A stretch of 45,873 nucleotides of DNA from Candidatus Gastranaerophilales bacterium (lineage in GTDB: Bacteria > Cyanobacteriota > Vampirovibrionia > Gastranaerophilales > Gastranaerophilaceae): contig CALUYB010000013.1 of NCBI GenBank assembly GCA_944324905.1, forward strand, positions 1 to 45,873, read 5' to 3'. A program made the translations under genes and the position numbers. Below, piece after piece: positions 24,186 through 34,090 of this stretch (position 1 is its first letter; each line of letters opens with the position of its first letter). The notes beneath the pieces were generated by a model. The model searched no databases. It saw only the letters and a program-made list of their open reading frames with translations, and was not told where the DNA came from.

Positions 24186-25484
24186 ATGAAAATAACCGTT
24201 ATAGGAACAGGATATGTTGGTTTAGTCGCCGGTGCGTGCCTTGCTGATATGGGTAATGAAGTTATTTGTATTGATAATGACATCAATAAAATTAACCAGT
24301 TAAAAAATGGCGTGATACCAATATACGAGCCGGGGCTTGAGGAGCTTGTAAAAGCAAATTCAAAGGAAGGGCGTTTATCTTTTTCTTCTGATTTAGATAA
24401 TGCCGTTAAAATCTCGCAAGTATGTTTCATTGCCGTTGGCACTCCTCAGGGTGAGGATGGTTCTGCTGATTTAAAATATGTATTTGATGTTGCAAAATCA
24501 ATAGCAAGGGCAATGAATGGGTATAAAGTAATAGTAAATAAATCAACCGTTCCTGTAGGTACGGCTCAAAAAGTTGAACAAATAGTTAAAGAAAATACAA
24601 ATCATCCTTTTGATGTTGTTTCAAATCCCGAGTTTTTAAAACAAGGTAACGCGGTAGATGATTTTTTACATCCTGATAGAGTTATAATCGGTTCAAATTC
24701 TGATAAAGCAACGCAAATTATGCAGGATATTTACGCGCCGTTTTTTAGAACGGGAAATAGAGTAATTGTTATGGATGTAAAATCATCTGAGATGACAAAA
24801 TATGCCTCTAACTCCTTTCTTGCAACAAAAATATCCTTTATGAACGAAATTGCAAATCTATGCGAAAAAGTTGGTGCTGACGCTCAAATGGTGCGCATTG
24901 GTATGTCGACTGATTCCAGAATCGGGAATAAATTTTTATTCCCCGGGCTTGGTTATGGCGGCAGTTGTTTCCCAAAAGATGTAAAAGCGCTGGTTAAGAC
25001 AGGTATGGAAAATAATTGCGAGATGAAAATTGTAGCGGCTGCTGATGAAGTCAATAAAAAGCAAAGAGAAATTTTTGTTAATAAAATTCTTAAAAGATTT
25101 AACGCTAATTTACAAGGGAAAACAATTGGTATATGGGGGCTTGCATTTAAACCTAAAACAAATGATATGCGCGAAGCTCCGGCTATTACCATTATAAATA
25201 AACTACTGGAATACGGTGCTAAAATCCAAGCTTTTGACCCAAAGGCAATTGAAAGTGCAAAATTTCATTTTGGGGATAAAATCACATATTGCGATACAGC
25301 ATATGATGCCTTAAAAAATGCTGATTGCATGGTGCTTTTAACAGAGTGGAACGAATTTCGTCGTCCTGATTTTGAAAGAATTAAAGAACTTTTAAAATCA
25401 CCAATTATTTTTGACGGTAGAAACCAGTATGATGAAAACAGGCTTAAACAAAAAGGCTTTGAGTATTATCAGATAGGAAAGTAA
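24186..25484 (+). CDS. ugd: UDP-glucose 6-dehydrogenase
   Basis: This enzyme oxidises UDP-glucose twice with NAD+ to UDP-glucuronate for polysaccharides. The 432-residue protein has the N-terminal Rossmann motif ITVIGTGYVGLVAGACLADMG, the NKSTVPVGT segment, the substrate lysine/asparagine region SSEMTKYASNSFLATKISF and the catalytic cysteine in YGGSCFPKDVKAL. GLAFKPKTNDMREAP marks the C-terminal domain. UDP-mannose/ManNAc dehydrogenases are related, but the motif set fits Ugd best. It lies in island 2, 23 nt after the acetyltransferase gene. Confidence 0.92.
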   Translation: MKITVIGTGYVGLVAGACLADMGNEVICIDNDINKINQLKNGVIPIYEPGLEELVKANSKEGRLSFSSDLDNAVKISQVCFIAVGTPQGEDGSADLKYVFDVAKSIARAMNGYKVIVNKSTVPVGTAQKVEQIVKENTNHPFDVVSNPEFLKQGNAVDDFLHPDRVIIGSNSDKATQIMQDIYAPFFRTGNRVIVMDVKSSEMTKYASNSFLATKISFMNEIANLCEKVGADAQMVRIGMSTDSRIGNKFLFPGLGYGGSCFPKDVKALVKTGMENNCEMKIVAAADEVNKKQREIFVNKILKRFNANLQGKTIGIWGLAFKPKTNDMREAPAITIINKLLEYGAKIQAFDPKAIESAKFHFGDKITYCDTAYDALKNADCMVLLTEWNEFRRPDFERIKELLKSPIIFDGRNQYDENRLKQKGFEYYQIGK

Positions 25485-25487
25485 TTT

Positions 25488-26486
25488 ATGACTTATGATT
25501 TAACTATTATTATGCCCAGTTACAATATGGGTGAATATATATCTGAAGCGCTAGATTCTATTTTTATGCAAAAAACAAGCTATAGTTATCAAATTATTGT
25601 TGCTGACGATTGTTCAAATGATAATACCATTGAAATTGTTAAAAATTACCAATCAAAATATCCCAATAAAATTACGCTTTTAACATCTGAAACAAATCAA
25701 AAACTCTACAGAAATGTTCTAAGGGCTTATGCGATTACAAAAACCCCTTATTTTTGCGTACTTGACCCAGATGATTACTATCTAAGCGATAATTTTTTGC
25801 AAAAAGCACTGGATTTTTTAAATCATAATGAAGATTATACAATTTATATGTCCAATGTTTATAAAAAAATGCTCGATGGTGCAACGGAGCCTTATTTGGA
25901 ACAAAAAGATATAAATTTTGATTTTGAAGATTACATTAATGGGCGTACCATTTTTTCTCAAACGTCAGGCTGCGTGTATAGAAATGTTGTTTTTAAAGAC
26001 GGTGTGCCTGATAAGTTGCTTAATCCGCCCGAAAAAAGTTGGGAGACATCTTTTAGGGGTGATACTTTTAGAAATGTATTACACATTTTTTATGGCAAAG
26101 CTCATGTTTCAAAAGATTGTGATACGGTATATAGAATCACTGATAAGGGAATTTGGCAAAATATGCGTCAGATTAAACGAGATGTCTTAAACACATTTAT
26201 TTTTAGAGATTTATTTACATACTTTGATGAGAAGTATTTAAAATTATTTACATATTCTCTTGGGTTTTTTAATAAAGCGTGTGGCGAGTTTTTCGATGAA
26301 ATAGATAAAATTGAAGATGATAATCAGCGTTTAAAAATTTTAAAAGATATGTCTATTTTAAAAAAATATTTTAATTCAAAAAGTGATTTATTAAAAAATA
26401 ACGTTGAGCCTATTAAGAAGAAAAAGCCTTTATTGTTATTATTTAAAAGGTTTTTAAATAAAATTTTTAAACTTAATAAGTCGTAG
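25488..26486 (+). CDS. Family 2 glycosyltransferase
   Basis: A 332-residue GT-A enzyme. Donor-binding residues lie in IIMPSYNMGEYISEALDSIF and IIVADDCSNDNTIEIVK, and the DxD-type motif is CVLDPDDYYLSD. The first 110 residues resemble those of the GT2 at 10380, so the two islands may share a common pool of enzymes. A basic, hydrophobic C-terminus (KKKPLLLLFKRFLNKIFKL) would associate with the membrane. Sugar and linkage are unknown. It is 4 nt downstream of ugd. Confidence 0.9.
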   Translation: MTYDLTIIMPSYNMGEYISEALDSIFMQKTSYSYQIIVADDCSNDNTIEIVKNYQSKYPNKITLLTSETNQKLYRNVLRAYAITKTPYFCVLDPDDYYLSDNFLQKALDFLNHNEDYTIYMSNVYKKMLDGATEPYLEQKDINFDFEDYINGRTIFSQTSGCVYRNVVFKDGVPDKLLNPPEKSWETSFRGDTFRNVLHIFYGKAHVSKDCDTVYRITDKGIWQNMRQIKRDVLNTFIFRDLFTYFDEKYLKLFTYSLGFFNKACGEFFDEIDKIEDDNQRLKILKDMSILKKYFNSKSDLLKNNVEPIKKKKPLLLLFKRFLNKIFKLNKS

Positions 26487-26535
26487 ATTTTATTATTTTA
26501 TAGTATAATCAACTTATTTTAGAACGGATTTTTTG

Positions 26536-27873
26536 ATGGCAAAGATTTTAATTTTATATCATTTTGAATCAATAACAAAAAGCAAGAGGAATTTGTTAAT
26601 AAATTACTATGAATCTTTATCTTCTGAGTTAGTCAAGTGTGGTAACGAGGTTTTACTTTTGAACACTTTAAGTGTAAAACATTTGTCTTATGGTACATGT
26701 TTTAGTAAGCATATTGAGGAGTATCTCACAGACGAAGTTAAAAAATTTTCACCGGATTTGATTTTAACTTTTAATAATCAAATTACAGATAATATTATTA
26801 AAATAACTAACTGCCCGATTTGCTGTGTGGAAGCTGATACTGCTGCGTATTTTCAAAATAAAGAATTTATTTTACAAAACTCACAGCGATATTTTTTAAT
26901 TAATTTCTACGATAATCTTTATCTTGATGAATATGTAAAATTAGGTTTTGATAAAAATAAAATCTTTACCCTAAATCAAGCTACAAGCATAAAAATGGAA
27001 GATTTAGAAAAACTAAATAATATTTCATTTATAGGAACAAATTTCTGTTCGCTTCCTCCCGGGTATAATTTTTCGAACCTTGATAAGAATGAGTTTATAA
27101 AGTGTTTGCAAGAGTTTAATAAAAATAATTATGAAAATTACAGCAACTTTGAAAGCTGTTGTAACAATGTTACAGGTAATTTATTGCAGTCTTATAGCAT
27201 GATTGATAATCGTGTACATGTGCTAAATGCAATTTGGGATTTGGGTTTAAAACTTTATGGAGCAAGATGGGATAAATTATCAAATGAAAATCTGATTTTA
27301 AAGTTTTTATTTGATGAAACGCCCAAATATACTCTTAAAGATAATCAAGATGTATATAATTCCTCTGTTGTTAATTTGTCCATTTCTCACCCTCAGTGCA
27401 AGGGTTTCGCTTTCCCCTGGAGATGTTACGACATAATGGCATCAAGCGGTATATTAATTTCAAGTTATTCTGAAAACCTTAAAAATAAAACAAAAGATTA
27501 CGTAAAAATTCCTATGTTTAATTCACCGCAAGAGGCAAGAGAATTGTGTAAATATGCTTTAGCTAATCCAAATTATGTTAAAGATATTACAAGTGCGTCA
27601 AACGAGTTTATTGAAAAAGAAGGTCGCTGGATTAATAATTTCAAAATAATGGAAGAAAAATTAAACATAAAACTGCTAAATAATAGACCCAATGATAAAG
27701 GTTATGATATATTAGTAGTACCTTATGAAGTAAGAAATAAAACACGCAAGAAAAGCCATATAGACATGGCGCTTAAATTCTTATTAAGTGAATTGCCTGT
27801 AATTAATGCTTTATATCCTAAGCAAAAAAGAAAAAAGATTTACGAGAGAATTGGGACATTACAAGATGATTAA
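26536..27873 (+). CDS. GT-B-fold glycosyltransferase, CgeB/group 1-like
   Basis: A 445-residue protein. The N-terminal half has an alternating strand/helix Rossmann-like pattern ([37 protein letters not shown]). The C-terminal half carries the donor-binding pattern [19 protein letters not shown] followed by [18 protein letters not shown], as in CgeB-type transferases. The product is probably part of the island 2 polysaccharide. ATG at 26536 is used; a TATAAT is about 25 nt upstream, so an internal promoter is possible. It overlaps the aminotransferase gene by 8 nt. Confidence 0.75.
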   Translation: MAKILILYHFESITKSKRNLLINYYESLSSELVKCGNEVLLLNTLSVKHLSYGTCFSKHIEEYLTDEVKKFSPDLILTFNNQITDNIIKITNCPICCVEADTAAYFQNKEFILQNSQRYFLINFYDNLYLDEYVKLGFDKNKIFTLNQATSIKMEDLEKLNNISFIGTNFCSLPPGYNFSNLDKNEFIKCLQEFNKNNYENYSNFESCCNNVTGNLLQSYSMIDNRVHVLNAIWDLGLKLYGARWDKLSNENLILKFLFDETPKYTLKDNQDVYNSSVVNLSISHPQCKGFAFPWRCYDIMASSGILISSYSENLKNKTKDYVKIPMFNSPQEARELCKYALANPNYVKDITSASNEFIEKEGRWINNFKIMEEKLNIKLLNNRPNDKGYDILVVPYEVRNKTRKKSHIDMALKFLLSELPVINALYPKQKRKKIYERIGTLQDD

Positions 27874-28972
27874 TTTTTTGGACTTAAAAAAAATAAACAA
27901 TCGATTTCGCGATGAAATAGACTCACGAATAGCAAAAATCCTTGATAAAGGCTGGTATTTGCAAGGAGAAGAAAACGAAATATTCTCTAAAAACTTTGCA
28001 GACTTTTGCGGTACTAAATACGCTCTAGGTGTTGCAAACGGACTTGACGCCCTTAATTTAATAATAAAAGCAAGCGGTTTTGGTGTTGGTGATGAAATAA
28101 TAGTTCCAGCTAATACGTACATTGCAACAATTCTTGCAATATCTCAAAACGGCTGTACCCCTGTCCTTGTTGAGCCTGATATTAATACATATAATATTAA
28201 TCCTGATTTAATTGAAGAAAAAATTACCAAAAAAACAAAAGCCATTATGGTTGTACACCTATACGGTCAAGCAGTACAAATGCAAAAAATATGGGATTTA
28301 GCTAAAAAATATAATCTAAAGGTTTTTGAAGATTCGGCTCAAGCCCATGGCGCAATTTATCAAAATAAAAGAGTGGGAAACCTTTCTGACGCAAGCGCAT
28401 TTTCATTCTACCCTGGTAAAAACTTGGGCTGCATGGGCGATGGCGGCGCAATAACAACAAATGATGAAGAACTCTTTCAAAAGGTAAAAGCTATTGCAAA
28501 CTATGGGTCAGATAGAAAATATCACCATATTTACAAAGGTGTAAACTCCCGTCTTGATGAGATTCAAGCCGCTATTTTGGATGTTAAGTTAAAACATCTT
28601 GATAGTGATAACCAAAAACGTAGAGAAATAGCAAAATATTATATTGAAAACATTAAAAACGAAAAAATCATTTTGCCGTTAAGTCATTCTGAACTAGTTT
28701 CAGAATCTCTAAAATATGCCCATGTTTGGCATGTTTTTACGGTTAGAACTAAAAATAGAGATGAGTTTCAAGAGTATTTAAAAAACAATGGCATTCAAAC
28801 AATTATTCACTACCCCACTCCACCGCATAAACAAGGGGCATATAAAGAGTGGAATAATTTAAGTTATCCAATAACAGAGGAAATCCACAATACCATAATC
28901 AGTCTGCCTATTTCGCCTGTTATGGAGCAGGATGAGGTAAATAAAGTGGTAGAGGTTGTAAATGCCTACTGA
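27866..28972 (+). CDS. dTDP-3-amino-3,6-dideoxyhexose transaminase (FdtB/QdtB-like), DegT family
   Basis: A PLP enzyme of 368 residues. It begins [18 protein letters not shown], as FdtB/QdtB do, with [13 protein letters not shown]-like text next. The active-site region is [11 protein letters not shown] and the Schiff-base lysine lies in [17 protein letters not shown]. It should aminate C3 of the keto-sugar made by the ketoisomerase at 23331. The ATG at 27866 lies inside the end of the preceding gene (GATGATTAA), so I discard a longer frame from 27806. It overlaps the next glycosyltransferase by 11 nt. Confidence 0.9.
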   Translation: MINFLDLKKINNRFRDEIDSRIAKILDKGWYLQGEENEIFSKNFADFCGTKYALGVANGLDALNLIIKASGFGVGDEIIVPANTYIATILAISQNGCTPVLVEPDINTYNINPDLIEEKITKKTKAIMVVHLYGQAVQMQKIWDLAKKYNLKVFEDSAQAHGAIYQNKRVGNLSDASAFSFYPGKNLGCMGDGGAITTNDEELFQKVKAIANYGSDRKYHHIYKGVNSRLDEIQAAILDVKLKHLDSDNQKRREIAKYYIENIKNEKIILPLSHSELVSESLKYAHVWHVFTVRTKNRDEFQEYLKNNGIQTIIHYPTPPHKQGAYKEWNNLSYPITEEIHNTIISLPISPVMEQDEVNKVVEVVNAY

Positions 28973-29924
28973 TAAACCACTTATTTCGGTTTTAATGCCG
29001 GCTTATAACCACCAAAACTATGTGCAAGACGCTATTAAATCGATTATTAATCAGACTTATCAAAATATTGAATTAATTGTAGTTGATGACGGTTCAAAAG
29101 ATGACACTTTAAATAAAATTATTGAGTTAAAGGGTGAGTGTGAAAAAAGATTTACAAATTTCTCTTTTGAAACTCAACAAAACAAAGGTACTTGCGAAAC
29201 GCTTAACAAACTAATCTCAAAAGCAAAAGGCGATTATGTTTACATTGTTGCCTCTGATGATTTAGTAAAACCCTATGCAATTGAGTGTCAAGCTGAATTT
29301 TTAAACAGTAATCCTCAATATGGTTTAGTCGTTGGTGACAATGAAATAATTGACTCAAACGGAAAAAAATGTTATTGGGATGAAAAAAGAAACAATGTGT
29401 ATAGCAAAAATGAGGCAAAATTCCTAACTTTTGCAGATTATTTAAAAAATGGCTGTAGTTTCTTTAATGATAAGAACTTTGGTAGTTATGAATCTTTGCA
29501 AATTGGAAATTACATACCAAACGGTTATTTAATAAGAAAATCAATTCTTGATAAAGTTGAGCCTTTTAGCAAAGAAGCCCCGCTTGAAGATTATTTTTTA
29601 ATGTTGCAATTATCAAAATATGCAAAATTCAAATTTCTAAATAAAGTTTTATTTTCTTACCGCTGGCATGGTGCAAATACAATTACCAATATTGAAAAGA
29701 TTGAAAAATATACAAATATGGTAAAGCAATATGAAAAAGAAATATTGTCTAAATTGGATTTTAAAAATACTTTGCCTGATGTCGAGAGGGTTGTAAAATA
29801 CGGTTTTTGCTATAAAAGTTTTGGTGTACCGCATTTGTTTGAAATTAAAAAGTATTTAAAAGACGGTAAGAAAACAAGAATTGTAAATATCTTTAATTAT
29901 CGGGTTCACACTTATACTTTGTAG
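28962..29924 (+). CDS. Family 2 glycosyltransferase
   Basis: A 320-residue GT-A transferase. Donor motifs are [20 protein letters not shown] and [16 protein letters not shown], and the metal motif region is [14 protein letters not shown]. The acceptor part ends with [12 protein letters not shown]. Its place directly after the dTDP-sugar transaminase, with overlap, suggests it may transfer the 3-acetamido sugar; this is inference. It closes island 2. Confidence 0.9.
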   Translation: MPTDKPLISVLMPAYNHQNYVQDAIKSIINQTYQNIELIVVDDGSKDDTLNKIIELKGECEKRFTNFSFETQQNKGTCETLNKLISKAKGDYVYIVASDDLVKPYAIECQAEFLNSNPQYGLVVGDNEIIDSNGKKCYWDEKRNNVYSKNEAKFLTFADYLKNGCSFFNDKNFGSYESLQIGNYIPNGYLIRKSILDKVEPFSKEAPLEDYFLMLQLSKYAKFKFLNKVLFSYRWHGANTITNIEKIEKYTNMVKQYEKEILSKLDFKNTLPDVERVVKYGFCYKSFGVPHLFEIKKYLKDGKKTRIVNIFNYRVHTYTL

Positions 29925-29931
29925 TTGAAAT

Positions 29932-30441
29932 ATGTTTTATTCGTTTTTTGTATCAAAAATTGGCGTGTTATTTATTGCTTCAAACGATGAATTTGTTACA
30001 AATATATGTTTTGTCAACCAAATTAGCTTGTTTTTAGGGGAGAATTTATCGCATTATAAAAACTTTGAAAGCTTACCTATCTTGCAAGCAAAAAAATGGC
30101 TCAATGACTATTTTTTAGGTAAAAAACCGCAAATTTCAAATTTGCCCATACAGCCAAAAGGAACTGAGTTTCAAAAAACGATATGGTTGCAAGCAACTAA
30201 AATCCCCTACGGAGCAACCTTGACGTATGGCGAAATGGCAAAAAATGTTGCAAAATCAATGAATAGAAAAGTTATTTCGGCTCAAGCAGTAGGTACGGCA
30301 TTATCTAAAAACCCTATATTGATTGTTATTCCTTGTCATAGAGTAATTGGCGCAAAAAATAATTTATCAGGCTATAGCGCAGGTTTGAATATAAAATATC
30401 AGCTCTTAAACCTTGAACAGTGTGACAAAATTTCTATGTAA
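29932..30441 (+). CDS. ogt: Methylated-DNA-[protein]-cysteine S-methyltransferase
   Basis: A 169-residue suicide DNA-repair protein that takes methyl groups from O6-methylguanine. The acceptor cysteine is in the canonical VIPCHRVIG motif near residue 138, preceded by IPYGATLTYGEMAK and AVGTALSKNP. The N-terminal ribonuclease-like domain is short. No ribosome site precedes the ATG; TATACT lies 13 nt upstream within the previous gene's end. The position after island 2 has no obvious functional link. Confidence 0.93.
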   Translation: MFYSFFVSKIGVLFIASNDEFVTNICFVNQISLFLGENLSHYKNFESLPILQAKKWLNDYFLGKKPQISNLPIQPKGTEFQKTIWLQATKIPYGATLTYGEMAKNVAKSMNRKVISAQAVGTALSKNPILIVIPCHRVIGAKNNLSGYSAGLNIKYQLLNLEQCDKISM

Positions 30442-30515
30442 ATAATTGTTAATAAATAGCAATTATATACGATTTATTTACTTTATTAATACATCAAGAG
30501 AGAGTTATCCCCAAA

Positions 30516-32639
30516 ATGGAAAAAGTAGGCGCAAATTTTGATGTATTAAATAACAACAGCTTAAATACTCAAGCTGCTCAAAATTCTGATACTACAGATG
30601 AGCAGTTAATATTTGAGCAAGATGATTCCAATTCTAAAAATTTGGACGATTTGGAATTGCAATTTGAGGCTGCTCAAGACGAGCAAGGCTTTTTGGGGAA
30701 ACTTTGGAATGGTTTTAAAAATCTTACCGGGCTAGGATTAAGCTCTAATGATGTTCAAGATAAGCTTGAACAATACGAAAACGGCGAAATTACCTATGAT
30801 GAAGCTGCAAGTGTAATTGAAGAATATAAAACAAAGCAAGATGGCGCAGTGGATTTGATTGCAAATACTGCAACAGGTCTTGCTGTCGCAGGCGTTAGCG
30901 TTGCGACAGGTGGTACGGGCGCTATTTTAATAGGTCTTGGAGTCGGCGCAGGAGCTAAAGCAGGCTTAAAAACCGTAGACAGGGCAACAAATGACATCGA
31001 AGGCGATGCTCTTGATTCTAAAGAAATTCTAAAAGATGGTATAACAGGTGCTGTTGACGGTGTTACAAGTGCCCTAACTGCCGGTATGGTATCAGTTCCA
31101 ACTGCAGGCGCAACAGTTATGAATACTGCAAAACAAGGACTAGTGCAAGGGGCAAAAGCAGGAGCAATAACAGGTGCTGCTACCGGAGCAACTCAATACA
31201 CTACAGATTGCGCATTTGATGATGACAAGGAATTTGCATTGAGCGGTCTTTTGGCATCGACTGCTCAAAATACTGTTACTGGCGGTATTTTTGGTGGTGT
31301 TACAGGCGGTATTGGCGGTGCAATTTCGCAAAATAATTTTAATAACACTGTAACCATCACTCATAACAATGAACTTCAAAAAGAAATTGATAACGCTTTT
31401 CAAGCAAAAAGATATCTTGATAACTTTAATGAAAAAAATAAAGAAATTGCAATAACTTCTGCTCAAGAGTATTCAAGCATATTAAATAAGCTGGAAGGGC
31501 ACAGTGCAAGTGCGCAAGATTTAACGGCAAAATTTGATTCACAAATAGATGAAGCCAGTGAGCATATTTATAGTGCGTTTAAGGGTAATAAAACAATTGA
31601 TTCCATAAGTGCAAGACCAAAGGGGCAAAATTCAGTTTTTTCAAAACTTGCAAAAAAAGAAATTAATGGCAGTGCAAATTTAACTACAATGGATAATTGC
31701 TATGATGCTATTGGCGATGCATTGGGGCTAAGAATTCAGATGAATAGCCTTGATAGTGACACTTCATCAAAAATTGTAGAAAAAATGTTAAAGAAAAATA
31801 ATATCAACGCGACTTTTGATGATTTTGTAAAATATGTGAGCGGCGAAGAATTACAAAATAAAGAAATCGAAAATGCTCTTTCAAATGTTAGTAAGGATAT
31901 TATCGACTCTCTGAAACAAAAACAATCTCAAGGGGTTGTAGACCAACTGGTAAAGGGAATTAAAAAAGGTAAGGTTAATATAACTGAAATTAATAACTAT
32001 GGCTCAGAATTGACATCTTATTTTACTGATGCACAGGTTCAACAAATTGCTGATGCTTACAACTATGCCATTTCAAAGGGTATATTTGAAAACGACAGTG
32101 CTTTTAAAATTCTAAACGATAATCCTGTTTTAGATATAAATGATACTGATGTTACAGATGGAATAGGCAATATTACTTCAAAGTCCAATAGTGATACAAA
32201 AATAAAGGTAAAACAAAAAACAAAAGGTGCTCAAAAAGAATCAGGCTATGCAAGTACGCAAGCAAATACAAAGCACAAGCTAAAAGATGGCACGATAGCA
32301 AACGGTGAATTGCAAATCAGAGGTACAAAAGTAAATGAATTTGCTGAAGTTGAGCATATTCCATATGATATAAGATCTGGAAAAATATACAAGGATGACC
32401 CTAAATATGCAGATATATATGATTTGATTACAAAAATGGAAGATGTTGACTATGATAGTTACAATAAATATCTCAGCGATGTTTATAAAACTTTGAGATT
32501 GCAAGAATTGGGGCTTTTGCCTGATAGTGCGATAATGCCTAATATTAAAAATTATATGAGCAATTCAAATTTAAATGATGAAGCATTGAAAATGATTGAT
32601 ATGAACGGATTAATCGAGATTGCAAAAAAAGGTCATTAA
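30516..32639 (+). CDS. RelA/SpoT-domain protein with Gly/Ala-rich hydrophobic N-terminal region (707 aa)
   Basis: Residues 1-100 are acidic and low-complexity. Residues about 110-280 are Gly/Ala-rich hydrophobic helices (TATGLAVAGVSVATGGTGAI, then IFGGVTGGIGGAIS), like the membrane-inserting parts of secreted toxins. Residues about 365-620 read as a split (p)ppGpp synthetase fold. RPKGQNSVFSKLAKKE matches the RPK/S-x-Y-x-K motif, GDALGLRI the metal aspartate motif, GYAST the GYxS motif (its following His is Gln) and GELQIRG the metal glutamate motif. AEVEHIPYD closes it. The gap between the Asp and Tyr motifs is about 175 residues, much longer than usual. A secreted or polymorphic toxin-like role is inferred, not shown. 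Confidence 0.65.
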   Translation: MEKVGANFDVLNNNSLNTQAAQNSDTTDEQLIFEQDDSNSKNLDDLELQFEAAQDEQGFLGKLWNGFKNLTGLGLSSNDVQDKLEQYENGEITYDEAASVIEEYKTKQDGAVDLIANTATGLAVAGVSVATGGTGAILIGLGVGAGAKAGLKTVDRATNDIEGDALDSKEILKDGITGAVDGVTSALTAGMVSVPTAGATVMNTAKQGLVQGAKAGAITGAATGATQYTTDCAFDDDKEFALSGLLASTAQNTVTGGIFGGVTGGIGGAISQNNFNNTVTITHNNELQKEIDNAFQAKRYLDNFNEKNKEIAITSAQEYSSILNKLEGHSASAQDLTAKFDSQIDEASEHIYSAFKGNKTIDSISARPKGQNSVFSKLAKKEINGSANLTTMDNCYDAIGDALGLRIQMNSLDSDTSSKIVEKMLKKNNINATFDDFVKYVSGEELQNKEIENALSNVSKDIIDSLKQKQSQGVVDQLVKGIKKGKVNITEINNYGSELTSYFTDAQVQQIADAYNYAISKGIFENDSAFKILNDNPVLDINDTDVTDGIGNITSKSNSDTKIKVKQKTKGAQKESGYASTQANTKHKLKDGTIANGELQIRGTKVNEFAEVEHIPYDIRSGKIYKDDPKYADIYDLITKMEDVDYDSYNKYLSDVYKTLRLQELGLLPDSAIMPNIKNYMSNSNLNDEALKMIDMNGLIEIAKKGH

Positions 32640-32665
32640 TATTTATATGATATAATGAGGGGACT

Positions 32666-33103
32666 ATGAAACTTACAAATGATTTTAACAATTACAATAC
32701 AAATTTTAACGGCGCAAATAATGACAGTAACAATACTGCCGAAAATCAAGATAAAATGGAAAATCTTATGAATAGACTTTGCGAAGTCTTATCTGAAAGA
32801 ACTGAAAACGAAGTCCCTGAAAATGGAAAATTTGCTCCAATTTCTGTATCTTTTAGCATTCCTCAAACAAATAATAAAGCTAAAGCTATTGTTGAATATG
32901 ACGCACTTGCGCCAAAAAATTTGAGAAGACTCTCTATTGCTTCTCATCATGTAAACAGTGACAGACTTATTTCAACTTATGTTTTAAGGGGAACAAAACA
33001 GGAAATAATTGATTATCTTAATAATCCTCAAAATCAAAAAAAGCTGGTTAAGCTTGCAAATGAACTTTCAGATAGTGTTGATGAATATTATGACAATTTG
33101 TAA
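32666..33103 (+). CDS. Hypothetical protein (145 aa) next to the RelA/SpoT-domain gene
   Basis: I do not recognise a family. Residues 1-40 are Asn-rich and disordered (NDFNNYNTNFNGANNDSN). Residues about 55-145 look like a small alpha/beta domain (FAPISVSFSIPQTN, AKAIVEYDALAPKNLRRL, helical end VKLANELSDSVDEYYDNL). It begins 26 nt after the RelA/SpoT-domain gene with a good GAGGGG ribosome site, and a TATAAT lies just before that site. A role as partner or immunity protein is possible from position only. Confidence 0.6.
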   Translation: MKLTNDFNNYNTNFNGANNDSNNTAENQDKMENLMNRLCEVLSERTENEVPENGKFAPISVSFSIPQTNNKAKAIVEYDALAPKNLRRLSIASHHVNSDRLISTYVLRGTKQEIIDYLNNPQNQKKLVKLANELSDSVDEYYDNL

Positions 33104-33112
33104 AAAATAAAC

Positions 33113-33185
33113 TGGGCCTGGTGGGACTCGAACCCACGACCAAAAGATTAAGAGTCTCCTGCGCTACCAACTGCGCTACAAGCCC
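33113..33185 (-). tRNA. tRNA-Lys (CUU anticodon)
   Basis: The minus strand folds into a full cloverleaf: acceptor GGGCTTG with CAGGCCC, D-loop AGTTGGTAGC, anticodon loop CTCTTAA (CUU), T-arm GGGTTCGAGTCC and discriminator A. CCA is not encoded. A TATACT lies 9-10 nt upstream. Confidence 0.95.
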
Positions 33186-33289
33186 ATAAGTTAAGTATAG
33201 CACTAAAACATTTTTTTTGAAACATTTATTTTACTTGTGATTTGCCTTTCTGTGTATTACAATTGCCATATTACACAGGGAGTTAATAA

Positions 33290-34081
33290 ATGGCTACAAT
33301 TTCAGTTGTTATAAATACGCTAAATGCTCAAAGGCTTTTAGACGATGTTTTAGAGAGTGTAAAAGAGGCTGATGAGATTATAATTTGCGACATGCACTCA
33401 GAAGATGACACTATAGAAATTGCAAAAAGGCACAAGTGCAAGATTTTTTATCATGAAAGAACAGGGATTGTTGAGCTTGCGCGCAATTGGGCAATGGAGC
33501 AGGCAACAGGCGATTGGATTTTAGTCCTTGATGCGGATGAAATTGTAACACCTGAGCTTTGGCAATATTTAAAAAATTATGCCGAGCATCCTAAGAAAAA
33601 TCGCTACGCGTGCTATCTTCCCCGCGAAACTTACCTTTTGGGTAAACATGTCCACTCCTGGCGACAATCGGGCATAAAAAGATTTTGGAAAAGAGGAAAT
33701 TGCTACTATACAAATGAAATCCATAAAATGCCTATAACGCGCGAGGGTAAAGACTTTTGGATAAACAAAAACGGCAAATTAAAAGATGTTGCACTTATCC
33801 ATTATCATATACCATCTCTTAATCATTTTGGTGTAAGACTCAATAATTACACTGATTTTGAGTTAAAAAGATTTCAAATGAAAAACAAAAAATTCAAGCT
33901 TTCTAAGCTTATTTTGCGTCCGCCTTATGAATTTTTTAAGCTCTATGTTATGAAGGGTGGCTTTAAAGATGGTATCCACGGGTTTATTTTCGCCGTAATT
34001 ATGGCGTATTATAAGTTTTTGCAGTGGGCAAAATTGTACGAGTATGAATTTGTGCAAAAGAATAGAGATTTAAAATATTAA
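33290..34081 (+). CDS. Family 2 glycosyltransferase, WaaE/KdtX-like (LPS core type)
   Basis: A 263-residue enzyme with SVVINTLNAQRLLDDVLESV, EIIICDMHSEDDTIEIAK, and the metal motif ILVLDADEIVTPEL. The later LIHYHIPSLNHF segment and the length are like WaaE-type beta-1,4-glucosyltransferases of the LPS inner core. A lipid A/core role is inferred. GGGAG lies about 8 nt before the ATG. It is followed after 9 nt by the YhcH-like gene. Confidence 0.85.
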   Translation: MATISVVINTLNAQRLLDDVLESVKEADEIIICDMHSEDDTIEIAKRHKCKIFYHERTGIVELARNWAMEQATGDWILVLDADEIVTPELWQYLKNYAEHPKKNRYACYLPRETYLLGKHVHSWRQSGIKRFWKRGNCYYTNEIHKMPITREGKDFWINKNGKLKDVALIHYHIPSLNHFGVRLNNYTDFELKRFQMKNKKFKLSKLILRPPYEFFKLYVMKGGFKDGIHGFIFAVIMAYYKFLQWAKLYEYEFVQKNRDLKY

Positions 34082-34090
34082 GAGGTTAAA

